DNA of 16,352 nt from RGIG4140 sp045635565 (GTDB lineage: Bacteria; Pseudomonadota; Alphaproteobacteria; CAAHEQ01; UBA3637), in the NCBI GenBank assembly GCA_045635565.1, contig JAZTVX010000060.1:1-16352 (forward strand). The letters are read 5' to 3'. The notes under the pieces are model-generated. The model saw only the letters and a list, made by a program, of their open reading frames with translations. It did no database searches and was not told the origin of the DNA. Both the position numbers and the translations under genes were made by a program. Each line of letters opens with the position of its first letter. The first letter of the stretch is position 1. Of this stretch, positions 7,443-14,519 are shown piece after piece.

Positions 7443-8345
7443 TTATTTATCAATAGAAATTGTTTTGAGTTTTGATGTCCATTCTTCAATATCTTTGGTC
7501 TTTAATTTATTTTTCTTTTTAATTTGTGCAACACAAAAAGATGCTCTGGATTTGAAAATACGACCTAGCACATAATATTTATCTTTACCAACGACTCGTG
7601 TTTCAAAAATACGCATCTGACCATCCGATTCAACCGTATCTAACATAGCCCCCAATTCTTTGAATTTATCCGCCGTTTTTTGATTGATTTCTTGAAAACC
7701 ACCTAATCCTATCGGACTACAGGAAATATCAAGCATGTTTTTCCATTTATCGATATCTTCTTCCTTAGGTAAGTAAACCAAATGGAATTCCGGCCCCTTT
7801 TTTTCAACCGTTATTGCACGCCATGCTGATTTATCCAAAAAAGAAACTTGTTTCAAAATGGTTTCCTTTTCTTCTTCCGTTACTTGCCACAAAGCAGAAC
7901 GTTCGGCAATCAGGGCATCTAATTTTTCCTGATATTTTCTCTTATCATTTTTAGACATCTTTTTAACAGTTAAGGCTTTTTCATAATAAGAAATGGCTGT
8001 TTCGTATTTTTTTTGACCGGCATAATATTCTGCTAATAAAATTTGCAATTTCCATTCTTTCGGAAATTCATCAATCATTCGAATAAGATAATCTTCAGCT
8101 ATTTCGGCTTCATTATTCATAAATAAAGATAATCCGAGCATATAATGTGATTTATATAATTTTTCATCATATTTAACAGAATTTTGAAAAGCATAAACGG
8201 CTTTTTGATAATCTTCACTATTATAGGCGTTCATACCGGCATCAAATGCTTTTTCAGCATGAATCGAATCATTGGCATGACCAATACCTTGCGTTGTAAA
8301 CATACTGATAATCATAATCATAACCCAAAAAGTTCGTTTCATCAT
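7443..8345 (-). CDS. Secreted TPR-repeat protein, 300 aa
   Basis: Residues 1-24 form a signal peptide (MMKRT, hydrophobic stretch, GHA before the likely cut). Three tetratricopeptide-like units follow at about 31-64, 65-98 and 99-132, with the usual helix pairs (A..AYNSEDYQKAV, AEYYAGQKKYETAISYYEKAL). A C-terminal domain of about 150 residues has two cysteines and is not recognised. It is likely periplasmic, offering a protein-interaction scaffold; no specific partner can be named. The ATG at 8343-8345 was chosen because ACAGGAA lies upstream and a hydrophobic signal starts there. The longer frame to 8417 would overlap the upstream LOG gene and spoil the signal. The start is 16 bases after the LOG stop, so the two form an operon. 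Confidence 0.75.
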   Translation of the reverse strand: MMKRTFWVMIMIISMFTTQGIGHANDSIHAEKAFDAGMNAYNSEDYQKAVYAFQNSVKYDEKLYKSHYMLGLSLFMNNEAEIAEDYLIRMIDEFPKEWKLQILLAEYYAGQKKYETAISYYEKALTVKKMSKNDKRKYQEKLDALIAERSALWQVTEEEKETILKQVSFLDKSAWRAITVEKKGPEFHLVYLPKEEDIDKWKNMLDISCSPIGLGGFQEINQKTADKFKELGAMLDTVESDGQMRIFETRVVGKDKYYVLGRIFKSRASFCVAQIKKKNKLKTKDIEEWTSKLKTISIDK

Positions 8346-8361
8346 ACTGTTTTTCCTGTGT

Positions 8362-8973
8362 TTATTTTGTTTTTCTACGCCGACCGACCGTTCTTTCGGC
8401 AACCAATCTGTTTTCAATCGTATCTAATGCTTTGAAAATTTCTTCGGGAGAACTGACAAAATCAATATAGTCAATTTTATCCTGATTGAGTGTTCCATCT
8501 TGCAACATGTGCAATATCAATTCACCAAAAGGTTCCCAAAAATGATTGAAGTTTAAAAAAATCATCGGTTTCCGTTGTATTTCCCCTGTTTGAATCGAAA
8601 CAGCAAAATCCGAAATCTCATCAATTGTACCCCAACCACCGGGTCCAACCAAAATGGCTTCCCCCATTTGCATCATTTTTGCTTTACGAATGGCTAAATT
8701 TTCAACAACAACGATTTCTTCAGGTTTAAAAACATCTCGATTTTTACATTGTAATTCCAACAATTTATTCGTTGTAATACCGACAACACGCCCATTTTTA
8801 TTTCGAACCCCCTGAAATGCACATCCCATCATACCTTCATCACCGATACCATAAACCATGGTAATATTATTTTCAGCCAATAACTCACCCACCCGTCGCA
8901 TCGGTTCATGGTAAAGTGATGAAATCGTCGGTGATGCACCTGCCCATACGGTAATAGATTGATATTTTTTCAT
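8362..8973 (-). CDS. LOG-family nucleoside monophosphate phosphoribohydrolase
   Basis: 203 aa. The family hydrolyses the N-glycosidic bond of nucleoside 5'-monophosphates (named for plant LONELY GUY, cytokinin activation; often mis-annotated as lysine decarboxylase). The signature RK (96-97) and PGGWGTIDE (111-119) are both present, the latter matching PGGxGTxxE with the catalytic glutamate. Length fits the family at about 180-215. The bacterial substrate is not known from sequence. The ATG at 8971-8973 has AGAGG upstream and lies about 25 bases after a promoter start. The longer frame to 9021 begins inside the promoter and is rejected. It is the first gene of a two-gene operon with the TPR protein. 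Confidence 0.85.
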   Translation of the reverse strand: MKKYQSITVWAGASPTISSLYHEPMRRVGELLAENNITMVYGIGDEGMMGCAFQGVRNKNGRVVGITTNKLLELQCKNRDVFKPEEIVVVENLAIRKAKMMQMGEAILVGPGGWGTIDEISDFAVSIQTGEIQRKPMIFLNFNHFWEPFGELILHMLQDGTLNQDKIDYIDFVSSPEEIFKALDTIENRLVAERTVGRRRKTK

Positions 8974-9004
8974 ATTTTGCCTCTTTTTTAAATTCAATAA
9001 AATA

Positions 9005-9032
9005 ATTATATTCATTTTCATTAAATTTTCAA
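9005..9032 (-). promoter_or_regulatory. Promoter of the LOG-TPR operon
   Basis: On the minus strand: TTGAAA (9027-9032), 16-bp spacer, TATAAT (9005-9010). Expected transcription start near 8998, just upstream of the chosen LOG start. Confidence 0.65.
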
Positions 9033-9072
9033 CAGAATAATCTTATCTTTTACAAATAAAGGAAAGATAAAC

Positions 9073-9101
9073 TTGAAATCATGTGTTTCATGTCCTATTA
9101 A
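9073..9101 (+). promoter_or_regulatory. Promoter of the rubredoxin gene
   Basis: TTGAAA (9073-9078), 17-bp spacer, TATTAA (9096-9101). It lies over the first codons of the longer open frame, which supports starting the protein at 9127. Confidence 0.5.
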
Positions 9102-9126
9102 GAACAAGAATGAAAGGAGTTTTAAC

Positions 9127-9258
9127 ATGACAAAGCAATGGGTTTGTACAATGTGTGGGTATATATACGAAGATGATATGCCATTTGAATTACTACCTCA
9201 AAACTGGACGTGTCCGATTTGTGGTGAAGACGGAAAAAATGTCTTTCAATTACAGTAA
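9127..9258 (+). CDS. Rubredoxin-like protein, 43 aa
   Basis: A very small iron-binding electron carrier. It has two CxxCG knuckles, CTMCGYIYED and CPICGED, plus LPQNWTCP and a C-terminal KNVFQL, as in rubredoxins; four cysteines would hold one Fe. It is slightly shorter than the usual 50-55 aa because the linker between the knuckles is compact (MPFELLPQNW). The ATG at 9127 has AAAGGAG at ideal spacing. The longer frame from 9073 begins with TTG inside the promoter. It stands alone between divergent and convergent neighbours, and its redox partner is not in the window. A role in oxygen or peroxide defence is common for such proteins in anaerobes but is inference here. Confidence 0.85.
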   Translation: MTKQWVCTMCGYIYEDDMPFELLPQNWTCPICGEDGKNVFQLQ

Positions 9259-9313
9259 TTTTGAAAAATTAAAGTATTATTGTTACTTCTCATATTTTAA
9301 CGAACTAAAAAAA

Positions 9314-9337
9314 TGAGGCTTGTTTCTACAAGCCTCA
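9314..9337 (-). terminator. Intrinsic terminator of murA
   Basis: TGAGGCTTGT (9314-9323) pairs with ACAAGCCTCA (9328-9337) across a four-base loop. On the minus strand seven T follow, giving a strong terminator 27 bases after the murA stop codon. It may also stop rubredoxin transcripts from the other side, though the plus-strand tail is only T/A-mixed. Confidence 0.85.
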
Positions 9338-9364
9338 TATATATAACAGATTTTTAATCAACCG

Positions 9365-10624
9365 TTAATCCAATTCGATCCGTTCTATGACAGCACCTAA
9401 ACCACTTAATTTTTCTTCAAGTTTATAATAGCCTCTATCAATATGATAGATGCGTTTGACAATTGTTTGTCCTTTAGCAACTAAACCAGCCAATACCAAG
9501 CCAACGCCTCCTCTCAAATCAGAAGCCATAACTGTCGCACCAGATAATTCAGGAACTCCGGATAAAATAATTGTACTGTTACTTACATTTCTGACATGTG
9601 CTCCCATACGTTGTAATTCAGGAATATGCATAAAACGATTTTCAAAAATTCTTTCTTCTACAATGCTTTCGCCATCGGCAATTGCTAACAATGATGTTAT
9701 CAATGCTTGGCAATCTGTCGGAAAACCGGGATATTCACAAGTTGTAATCGGTGTTGCTGTCAATTGAGTATGTGTTGCATCAACCAAAAGGCCGTTTTCA
9801 TCCTGTTCAAAAATAACACCGTTAATTCGTAACACATCTATAACGGCTTCCATTAAATCCATACGAGCACCTTTTAAATAAATGCGTCCCCGTGTCATAG
9901 CGGCAGCAACGGCAAATGTGGCTGTTTCAATTCTGTCGGGAATAATTTTGTGTCGACAACCCGACAGTTCCTTCACACCCGTAATGATTAACGTCTTTGT
10001 ACCGATACCTTCTATCTTGGCCCCCATCTTAATGAGCATTTCAATCAAGTCAATGACTTCCGGTTCTAATGCCGGATTATGAATAATCGTTTGTCCCGGT
10101 GTTAAAACAGCCGCCATAATCGTGTTATGTGTTGCTCCGACAGAAACTTTTGGAAAAAATATTTCAGCCCCGTGTAGCGGACCTTTTGCTCGTACATAGC
10201 CGTTTTCAACACTAATTTCTGCACCCATGTCCGTTAAAGCAGATAAGTACAAATCAACCGGTCTTGTCCCAATGGCACACCCACCCGGCAAAGAAACTTC
10301 CGCTTCATGGAAACGAGCCAATAATGGACCCAAGACCCAAAAAGACCCTCGCATTTTAGAAACAAAATCATAATCGGCATGTGTTGAAGTAATATTATCC
10401 GCCTGCAATGTAATAGCGTCTGTTTCATTGTGAATTTTCATGCCCAAACTTTGCAGTAGTTGTGATAACACAGATACGTCAGATAAAAAAGAAATATTTT
10501 CAAGTCGAATAGGTTCTTTCGTTAATAAAGCAGCAGCCATAATTGGTAATATGGCGTTTTTAGCACCATGAATATCAACTGTTCCAAACAGACGATTTTG
10601 ACCTTGAATTTTAAATGCGTGCAT
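9365..10624 (-). CDS. murA: UDP-N-acetylglucosamine 1-carboxyvinyltransferase (MurA)
   Basis: Full length, 419 aa. It catalyses the first committed step of peptidoglycan synthesis in the cytoplasm, transferring enolpyruvate from PEP to UDP-GlcNAc. Key residues are present: K22 in HGAKNA, the catalytic loop cysteine C115 in LPGGCAIGTRP (the residue alkylated by fosfomycin, so no intrinsic Cys-to-Asp resistance), and D303 in FPTDCQA. Length and start match the family. The ATG at 10622-10624 has AAGGA upstream. It is the last gene of a dtd / small ORF / murA operon, 17 bases after the small ORF, with a strong terminator behind it. Confidence 0.97.
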   Translation of the reverse strand: MHAFKIQGQNRLFGTVDIHGAKNAILPIMAAALLTKEPIRLENISFLSDVSVLSQLLQSLGMKIHNETDAITLQADNITSTHADYDFVSKMRGSFWVLGPLLARFHEAEVSLPGGCAIGTRPVDLYLSALTDMGAEISVENGYVRAKGPLHGAEIFFPKVSVGATHNTIMAAVLTPGQTIIHNPALEPEVIDLIEMLIKMGAKIEGIGTKTLIITGVKELSGCRHKIIPDRIETATFAVAAAMTRGRIYLKGARMDLMEAVIDVLRINGVIFEQDENGLLVDATHTQLTATPITTCEYPGFPTDCQALITSLLAIADGESIVEERIFENRFMHIPELQRMGAHVRNVSNSTIILSGVPELSGATVMASDLRGGVGLVLAGLVAKGQTIVKRIYHIDRGYYKLEEKLSGLGAVIERIELD

Positions 10625-10641
10625 GATGTTTCCTTTTAAAA

Positions 10642-10842
10642 TCAGTTTGATAAATCTGTTGTATCAGTCGTTTTCAGGGCTTCCCATTCTTGTTTTTGTT
10701 TTTTCCGCAAAGCCAAATTTTTTTGCAAAGCCCGAGCCTGTTTTGAAAACTGAACAGCCTTTTTGGGTGACAGATTTAAGTTATCACATGCCTGTTGGGC
10801 AATATGATCCATGGTTTCAATTGTTTTTTTTGTTTTTGTCAT
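10642..10842 (-). CDS. Small charged helical protein of unknown function, 66 aa
   Basis: Not recognised. The protein is Lys/Gln-rich with a helical central stretch (PKKAVQFSKQARALQKNLAL) and no cysteine clusters, membrane segment or signal. It overlaps the 3' end of dtd by 26 bases and ends 17 bases before murA, so it is co-transcribed and probably translated by coupling; its own ribosome site is weak (a GAAAG-like sequence). Real-gene support is the tight packing and absence of a competing frame; no homologue could be recalled. It could be a short regulator or chaperone-like protein, but nothing in the sequence settles this. Confidence 0.6.
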   Translation of the reverse strand: MTKTKKTIETMDHIAQQACDNLNLSPKKAVQFSKQARALQKNLALRKKQKQEWEALKTTDTTDLSN

Positions 10843-11284
10843 GAGTTGGACTTTCTAAAATAAATGTAGCAGGACCGTCATTTTCAATATGAACCAACAT
10901 ATCGGCACCGAAAATACCGGTTTGAACAGGAACAGATAACGATTGCACTTCACGGACAAAGTCATCAAAAAGTTCTTTTGCCTTTTGAGGATTTCCGGCA
11001 CCGGTAAAAGACGGACGTCGTCCTGTTTGACAATCAGCCAGCAATGTGAACTGTGACACAATCAGCATACTGCCATTCACATCCAACACAGATTTATTCA
11101 TTTTACCGTTTTCATCTTCAAATACGCGTAGATTCACAATTTTTTGTGCCATAAAAGAAATATCCTGTTTTGTATCCGTCGGAGCAATACCGACCAAAAC
11201 ACAATATCCCTGTCCACACGAACCCACACAAACGCCGTCAACCGTGACAGATGATTTCAAAACCCGTTGCAAAATAACTTTCAT
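10817..11284 (-). CDS. dtd: D-aminoacyl-tRNA deacylase
   Basis: 155 aa. It removes D-amino acids (and mischarged glycine) from tRNA in the cytoplasm. Family motifs are all there: SQFTLLA (77-83), GRRPSF (88-93) and NDGPATF (135-141, containing the cross-subunit Gly-cisPro pair). The usual length is about 145, and the extra residues are a Lys/Asn-rich C-terminal tail that overlaps the next gene. The ATG at 11282-11284 was chosen because AAGGA lies upstream and the predicted transcription start is near 11298. The longer frame uses TTG at 11305, inside the -10 box. First gene of the operon with the 66-aa ORF and murA. Confidence 0.95.
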   Translation of the reverse strand: MKVILQRVLKSSVTVDGVCVGSCGQGYCVLVGIAPTDTKQDISFMAQKIVNLRVFEDENGKMNKSVLDVNGSMLIVSQFTLLADCQTGRRPSFTGAGNPQKAKELFDDFVREVQSLSVPVQTGIFGADMLVHIENDGPATFILESPTHDKNKKNN

Positions 11285-11304
11285 TTTTTCTTTCCTTGTT
11301 GTCA

Positions 11305-11332
11305 AGTATAAGCCGTTTTAGAACAAAGTCAA
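11305..11332 (-). promoter_or_regulatory. Promoter of the dtd-murA operon
   Basis: On the minus strand: TTGACT (11327-11332), 16-bp spacer, TATACT (11305-11310). It implies a leader of about 14 bases before the dtd ATG. Confidence 0.65.
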
Positions 11333-11375
11333 GCACATTTTGTATGTATATAGGACTGTGTCGGTGTTAAAAAAC

Positions 11376-11404
11376 TTGATAAAGCATGAAAATAAATTTA
11401 TAAT
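11376..11404 (+). promoter_or_regulatory. Promoter of the SMR transporter gene
   Basis: TTGATA (11376-11381), 17-bp spacer, TATAAT (11399-11404), close to consensus. It leaves a leader of about 75 bases before the ATG, in which I see no known guanidine riboswitch pattern. Confidence 0.65.
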
Positions 11405-11486
11405 AATGTATATAGGGCGTTTTATTTTAATTGGTGGCGAAATACCTCTTTTCTAATAATATCCTATATGAAGCGAGAGGTGTAAC

Positions 11487-11810
11487 ATGAGTTATTTATT
11501 TTTATTTTTAGCGATTTTATCAGAAGTTATCGGTACGGTCTTATTAAAAATGACAAACGGTTTTTCAATTTTATTACCGTCTGTCGGGACAGCAATTTTT
11601 TATGCTCTTTCATTTTATTTTCTATCCGTTTCATTAAAAACAATCGAAGTTGGTATTGCTTATGCGATTTGGAGTGCTATAGGTATGTCGTTAATTGCCG
11701 TATTAGGCGTTGTTTTTCTGCATGAAACCATGAATTGGCTCAAAATCATATCCATCAGCTTAATTATTATCGGTGTTATTGGTTTGTGTTTAGTCGAAGC
11801 CAACACATGA
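11487..11810 (+). CDS. Small multidrug resistance (SMR) family transporter
   Basis: 107 aa with four hydrophobic segments, the size and topology of the EmrE/QacE family of proton-coupled exporters in the inner membrane. The essential membrane glutamate is E13 in LSEVIGT, and the substrate-pocket tryptophan is W62 in YAIWSAIG. These are EmrE-like contexts, but drug, guanidinium or spermidine export cannot be separated by eye. It is a single gene, so a homodimer is expected (paired SMRs come as two adjacent genes). RBS AGAGGT precedes the ATG. It is followed immediately by a bidirectional terminator. Confidence 0.9.
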   Translation: MSYLFLFLAILSEVIGTVLLKMTNGFSILLPSVGTAIFYALSFYFLSVSLKTIEVGIAYAIWSAIGMSLIAVLGVVFLHETMNWLKIISISLIIIGVIGLCLVEANT

Positions 11811-11842
11811 AAAAATCGGCAAACAACAGTCTGCCGATTTTT
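11811..11842 (+). terminator. Bidirectional terminator between the SMR gene and the META lipoprotein
   Basis: AAAAATCGGCA (11811-11821) pairs with TGCCGATTTTT (11832-11842). T-runs occur on both strands. It begins directly after the SMR stop codon and lies 19 bases past the stop of the convergent lipoprotein gene. Confidence 0.85.
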
Positions 11843-11860
11843 GAAAACGATTAAGGTAAT

Positions 11861-12229
11861 TTATTCCTTCTCGAATAATAATTCCTTTTTATTTTCTAAA
11901 ATCAAAACCAGATAATTATTAGCTATTCGAAAAGAACGTACCTGTGCCAATTCTTGAAAATATGTTGTTTCGGCTGTCATTTGTGAGGGTTCACCCATCA
12001 TCATGGTACTGCCAATTTGTGAAAAAGTAATCTGTTGACCGTTTAATGTATATGTGCCGAAATAATTATTGACGGCTTTACCACTAAATTTGTTGTCTGT
12101 ATCCGAAAAAGAAAGTGTAATCGGTAAATTTTTCGGACTGGTCGTTAAAACATATGTATTGCCCTGAAACGTTGGTTTACTGCAAGCCGTTAAAAAAATC
12201 ATCAATAATGTGGCTAAAATTTTTTTCAT
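11861..12229 (-). CDS. META-domain (HslJ-like) lipoprotein
   Basis: 122 aa with a lipoprotein signal: basic start, hydrophobic core and lipobox LTAC with the lipidated C16. The mature part resembles a META/HslJ domain: a short strand-rich start, then N-Y-F-G-T-Y-T-L-N-G then I-T-F, then a T-M-M-M-G-E segment and an E...F...L segment near the end. HslJ itself is a heat-inducible outer membrane protein linked to novobiocin tolerance; the function here is only inferred from the fold. The RBS GGAGAATAAG sits before the ATG at 12227-12229. Single gene with its own promoter. Confidence 0.75.
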   Translation of the reverse strand: MKKILATLLMIFLTACSKPTFQGNTYVLTTSPKNLPITLSFSDTDNKFSGKAVNNYFGTYTLNGQQITFSQIGSTMMMGEPSQMTAETTYFQELAQVRSFRIANNYLVLILENKKELLFEKE

Positions 12230-12254
12230 TCTTATTCTCCTTTTTCTGATTGTT

Positions 12255-12283
12255 AGTATAGGTTAACTTTTTTTTAAACGCAA
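12255..12283 (-). promoter_or_regulatory. Promoter of the META lipoprotein gene
   Basis: On the minus strand: TTGCGT (12278-12283), 17-bp spacer, TATACT (12255-12260). A weaker candidate for coaE (TTAACT 12263-12268, 16 bp, TATAAT 12285-12290) overlaps it on the plus strand. Confidence 0.5.
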
Positions 12284-12344
12284 GTATAATAATTTCTTTA
12301 TTTTTATATAAAAAAGATTTATAAAAGCAAGGAAAGGATGTTAA

Positions 12345-12935
12345 ATGATTATTGGTTTAACGGGTGGATTGGCAACAGGAAAAACAACGATTGCAACCCT
12401 ATTAAAACAACAAGGATATATCATCATTGATGCTGATGAAGTCACACATGAATTGTATGAAACAAGTCAGTATATGACACAAATTATACAGAGCATTTGT
12501 CCGTCAGCAGTACAAGGGAATACTATTATACGTCACATACTGGCAGAATGTGTAACACGTCAACCGGAATTGTTGTCAATATTAGAATCCCAAACCCATC
12601 CTTTTATTATTAACAGAATCAAATCCAAAATTAAAAACGTTTTAAATCAAAATGAAACTATTATACTTGTTGCACCGTTACTGTTTGAAACGGGGTTACA
12701 TGCGTTATGTGACGTTACCATTTGTTTATATGCCGATATCCAAACGCAACACGAACGAGCCATGAAGCGTTCCAATATGACAACAGATAAATTTACGCGT
12801 TTAATCAAACGTCAATGGGGTAATGATAAACGAATGATTTATGCTGATTACGTTGTATCTACAGATACATCACCGGAAGAAACGTATCAGGCTGTTTTAT
12901 CTTATCTGCAACACATTCAGCAGGAAAGACGTTGA
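12345..12935 (+). CDS. coaE: Dephospho-CoA kinase
   Basis: 196 aa. It phosphorylates dephospho-CoA with ATP, the last step of coenzyme A synthesis. The Walker A motif GGLATGKT is at 7-14 (most homologues have GGIGSGKS-like loops, but the GxxxxGKT pattern holds). The substrate acid pair lies in IDADEVTH (28-35), the THPFI segment at about 84-88, and APLLFETGL at 110-118. Length is standard. RBS GGAAAGGA before the ATG. Its last 19 bases overlap the 3' end of the convergent 136-aa gene, so the two transcripts are antisense to each other at the end. Confidence 0.95.
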   Translation: MIIGLTGGLATGKTTIATLLKQQGYIIIDADEVTHELYETSQYMTQIIQSICPSAVQGNTIIRHILAECVTRQPELLSILESQTHPFIINRIKSKIKNVLNQNETIILVAPLLFETGLHALCDVTICLYADIQTQHERAMKRSNMTTDKFTRLIKRQWGNDKRMIYADYVVSTDTSPEETYQAVLSYLQHIQQERR

Positions 12936-13327
12936 TTATTTTCTTGCAAAGAAATCGCTTGATTGACTTGTGAAAGACCTTGCGTATCAATCAACAAATC
13001 ATCAATGCTAATCGGATAAGGATGTGCTAAAGTGATATAGGCATCATCTTGTGGCTTAACACAAGAAACACTTCCTTTTCCTTTTTTTAATATTTTCTGT
13101 GTTTCATAGGGCGTCAAATGAAACAGACCACTGATAAAACAAGAATGGACATCGCATATATCAATTTTGCAATCATGAAGAACAAAATCGAAGTAATACG
13201 TTTTTAAATTGGAAATATAAATACTAACTGTTAAATTTTCATTTAAAATCAGATATATCAGTTGACTGGGTTTGAGTTTTAACTGTACACACAGTTCCGA
13301 AACGGAATGATAATTTGTTGTTGACAT
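12917..13327 (-). CDS. Unknown 136-aa protein with possible N-terminal DNA-binding helices
   Basis: Not recognised. The first 30 residues (SVSELCVQLKLKPSQLIYLIL) have the spacing of a short helix-turn-helix or MerR/excisionase-like opening, followed by strand-rich sequence (TVSIYISNLKTYYFDFV), then FHLTPYETQKILKKG and a Cys/His-poor tail. There is no signal peptide or membrane segment. The ATG at 13325-13327 has GGGAG upstream; 11 further codons are open upstream but lack a ribosome site. Short AAGTG/CACTT inverted repeats lie just upstream (13350-13379) and could be an operator if the protein is a regulator. It overlaps coaE tail-to-tail. Function is open. Confidence 0.65.
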   Translation of the reverse strand: MSTTNYHSVSELCVQLKLKPSQLIYLILNENLTVSIYISNLKTYYFDFVLHDCKIDICDVHSCFISGLFHLTPYETQKILKKGKGSVSCVKPQDDAYITLAHPYPISIDDLLIDTQGLSQVNQAISLQENNQRLSC

Positions 13328-13403
13328 TTTTTTCTCCCTAAAGTAAATCACTTTTTTCAAGTGTGCACTATGTCACTTAAAATCAAGAAAAAGCATAAAT
13401 AAA

Positions 13404-13431
13404 TTGACGAATGTTTATATTGTGTTATAAT
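13404..13431 (+). promoter_or_regulatory. Promoter of the lipoprotein-methyltransferase pair
   Basis: TTGACG (13404-13409), 16-bp spacer, TATAAT (13426-13431). The expected start is near 13438, giving a very short leader that begins at the AAAGGAG ribosome site. Confidence 0.65.
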
Positions 13432-13451
13432 GACCTCAAAGGAGAATATCG

Positions 13452-13850
13452 ATGAAACGCTTTTTATGTCTTATTTGTTGGATTGGGTTGGTGTTGGGGG
13501 GGTGTCAATCTCAATCTATGATTCCCCAAGCAACACAAGAAAACTATAAAATATTGCTTGACGAATGGTTAGGTGCCGAAAAGTCAACACTGTATCGTGT
13601 GTGGGGAACACCGATGAATGATTATTGGGTTGGAACAGCTAATTACATTTTATATACCAAACAAACAGTTGAAAATGCAGCGGAAGGAGCCAAAATTGAA
13701 CGCATGCCTCGTATTGCTAAAGAATTATCATTTTATGAAAAACCGCAAGGATTGGTGACCCGCTCATGCACAACACTGTTTAAATTGGAAGACGGAATAA
13801 TTACGTCTTGGCGTTTTGAAGGAAATCACTGTGTAGCGTATCCTAAATGA
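13452..13850 (+). CDS. Small lipoprotein with an SmpA/OmlA-like WGTP motif
   Basis: 132 aa. The signal is MKRF, a hydrophobic stretch, and lipobox LGGC with C18 lipidated. The mature part has LLDEWLGAEKSTLYRVWGTP, then Y.VGTANYILYT, a pattern shared by small lipoproteins that test for folding of an outer membrane partner, but no specific family is certain. Two cysteines near the end (RSC and NHC) may pair. The lipobox Gly-Gly codons form a run of seven G (13496-13502), a possible slippage site. Its TGA overlaps the methyltransferase ATG (ATGA), so the two are translated together. Confidence 0.75.
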   Translation: MKRFLCLICWIGLVLGGCQSQSMIPQATQENYKILLDEWLGAEKSTLYRVWGTPMNDYWVGTANYILYTKQTVENAAEGAKIERMPRIAKELSFYEKPQGLVTRSCTTLFKLEDGIITSWRFEGNHCVAYPK

Positions 13851-14431
13851 CCATTTTATCAGTTCTTTTGTTGGTTGTCTGTTTGGGAATATGTCTGATC
13901 ATATTTTGTATAAGTATTTATTTTATCCTGATAACCTGTTTAAGTGGTTTTATGAAGCATTCACCAACAATTCCGACAACAGGTCAATCATTATCCGTGA
14001 TGTTACAAAAAACATCTGACTACATTGACGAACAACCCTCTAATAAATGTCTTCGTATCATTGATGCCGGCTGTGGTTGGGGAACATTATTGATACCCTT
14101 GGCTCAAAAATATCCACAACATCAATTTATCGGAATTGAGTATTCTTTATGGCCGTATTTATTAGCGAAGTGGCGTATCAGACGATTAAAAAATGTTACC
14201 CTTTTTCGACAGGATTTATTTACATATTCTTTTTGTGATGCCGATATTATTTTGTATTATTTACTACCGTCCGAGATGAAACAATTTACCTTAAAATTGA
14301 AACAAGAATTAACAAAAACTTGTTTTATATGTTCAAATCGATTCCCATTGCACAAAGTCCAATATATTGAAAAAATTGATTTAGGTGACAAATTTTCATA
14401 CATTTATACTTATAAAATAAAAAATTGTTAA
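13847..14431 (+). CDS. Membrane-anchored class I SAM methyltransferase
   Basis: 194 aa. Residues 4-33 form a single strong membrane segment, and the rest is a short Rossmann methyltransferase. Motif I is IDAGCGWGT (72-80), and the SAM-ribose acid is E98 in FIGIEYS. The next strand (VTLFRQDLF) and a YYLLPSEM segment follow. The core is short for a methyltransferase, so substrate-specific parts are minimal and the substrate cannot be inferred. It has no Shine-Dalgarno of its own and starts at the ATGA overlap with the lipoprotein gene, so translational coupling is likely. The catalytic domain would face the cytoplasm if the N-terminus is outside, but topology is not certain. Confidence 0.8.
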   Translation: MTILSVLLLVVCLGICLIIFCISIYFILITCLSGFMKHSPTIPTTGQSLSVMLQKTSDYIDEQPSNKCLRIIDAGCGWGTLLIPLAQKYPQHQFIGIEYSLWPYLLAKWRIRRLKNVTLFRQDLFTYSFCDADIILYYLLPSEMKQFTLKLKQELTKTCFICSNRFPLHKVQYIEKIDLGDKFSYIYTYKIKNC

Positions 14432-14464
14432 ACTTTTTTGAAAAAAACATGTTTGTAATTGCAT

Positions 14465-14492
14465 TTGAGAAAAATCATTTTTATATTAAAAT
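14465..14492 (+). promoter_or_regulatory. Promoter of the BOF-domain gene
   Basis: TTGAGA (14465-14470), 16-bp spacer, TAAAAT (14487-14492). It places the start downstream of the longer frame's ATG at 14493, which supports the start at 14520. Confidence 0.5.
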
Positions 14493-14519
14493 GTGTATAT
14501 ATTTAACAAAGGAGAAAAC

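Noticed and set aside
8346..8417. Longer N-terminus of the TPR protein
   Set aside because: It would overlap the end of the LOG gene and lacks a ribosome site; the signal peptide and Shine-Dalgarno support the start at 8345.
8362..8973. Lysine decarboxylase annotation
   Set aside because: The PGGxGTxxE and RK motifs mark the LOG phosphoribohydrolase family; the decarboxylase name is a historical misnomer.
11285..11305. TTG start for Dtd
   Set aside because: It lies in the predicted -10 box; the ATG at 11284 matches the family start and has AAGGA upstream.
11405..11486. Guanidine riboswitch before the SMR gene
   Set aside because: I could not find the paired ACGR-loop hairpins of the guanidine-II type or a larger conserved fold in this short leader.
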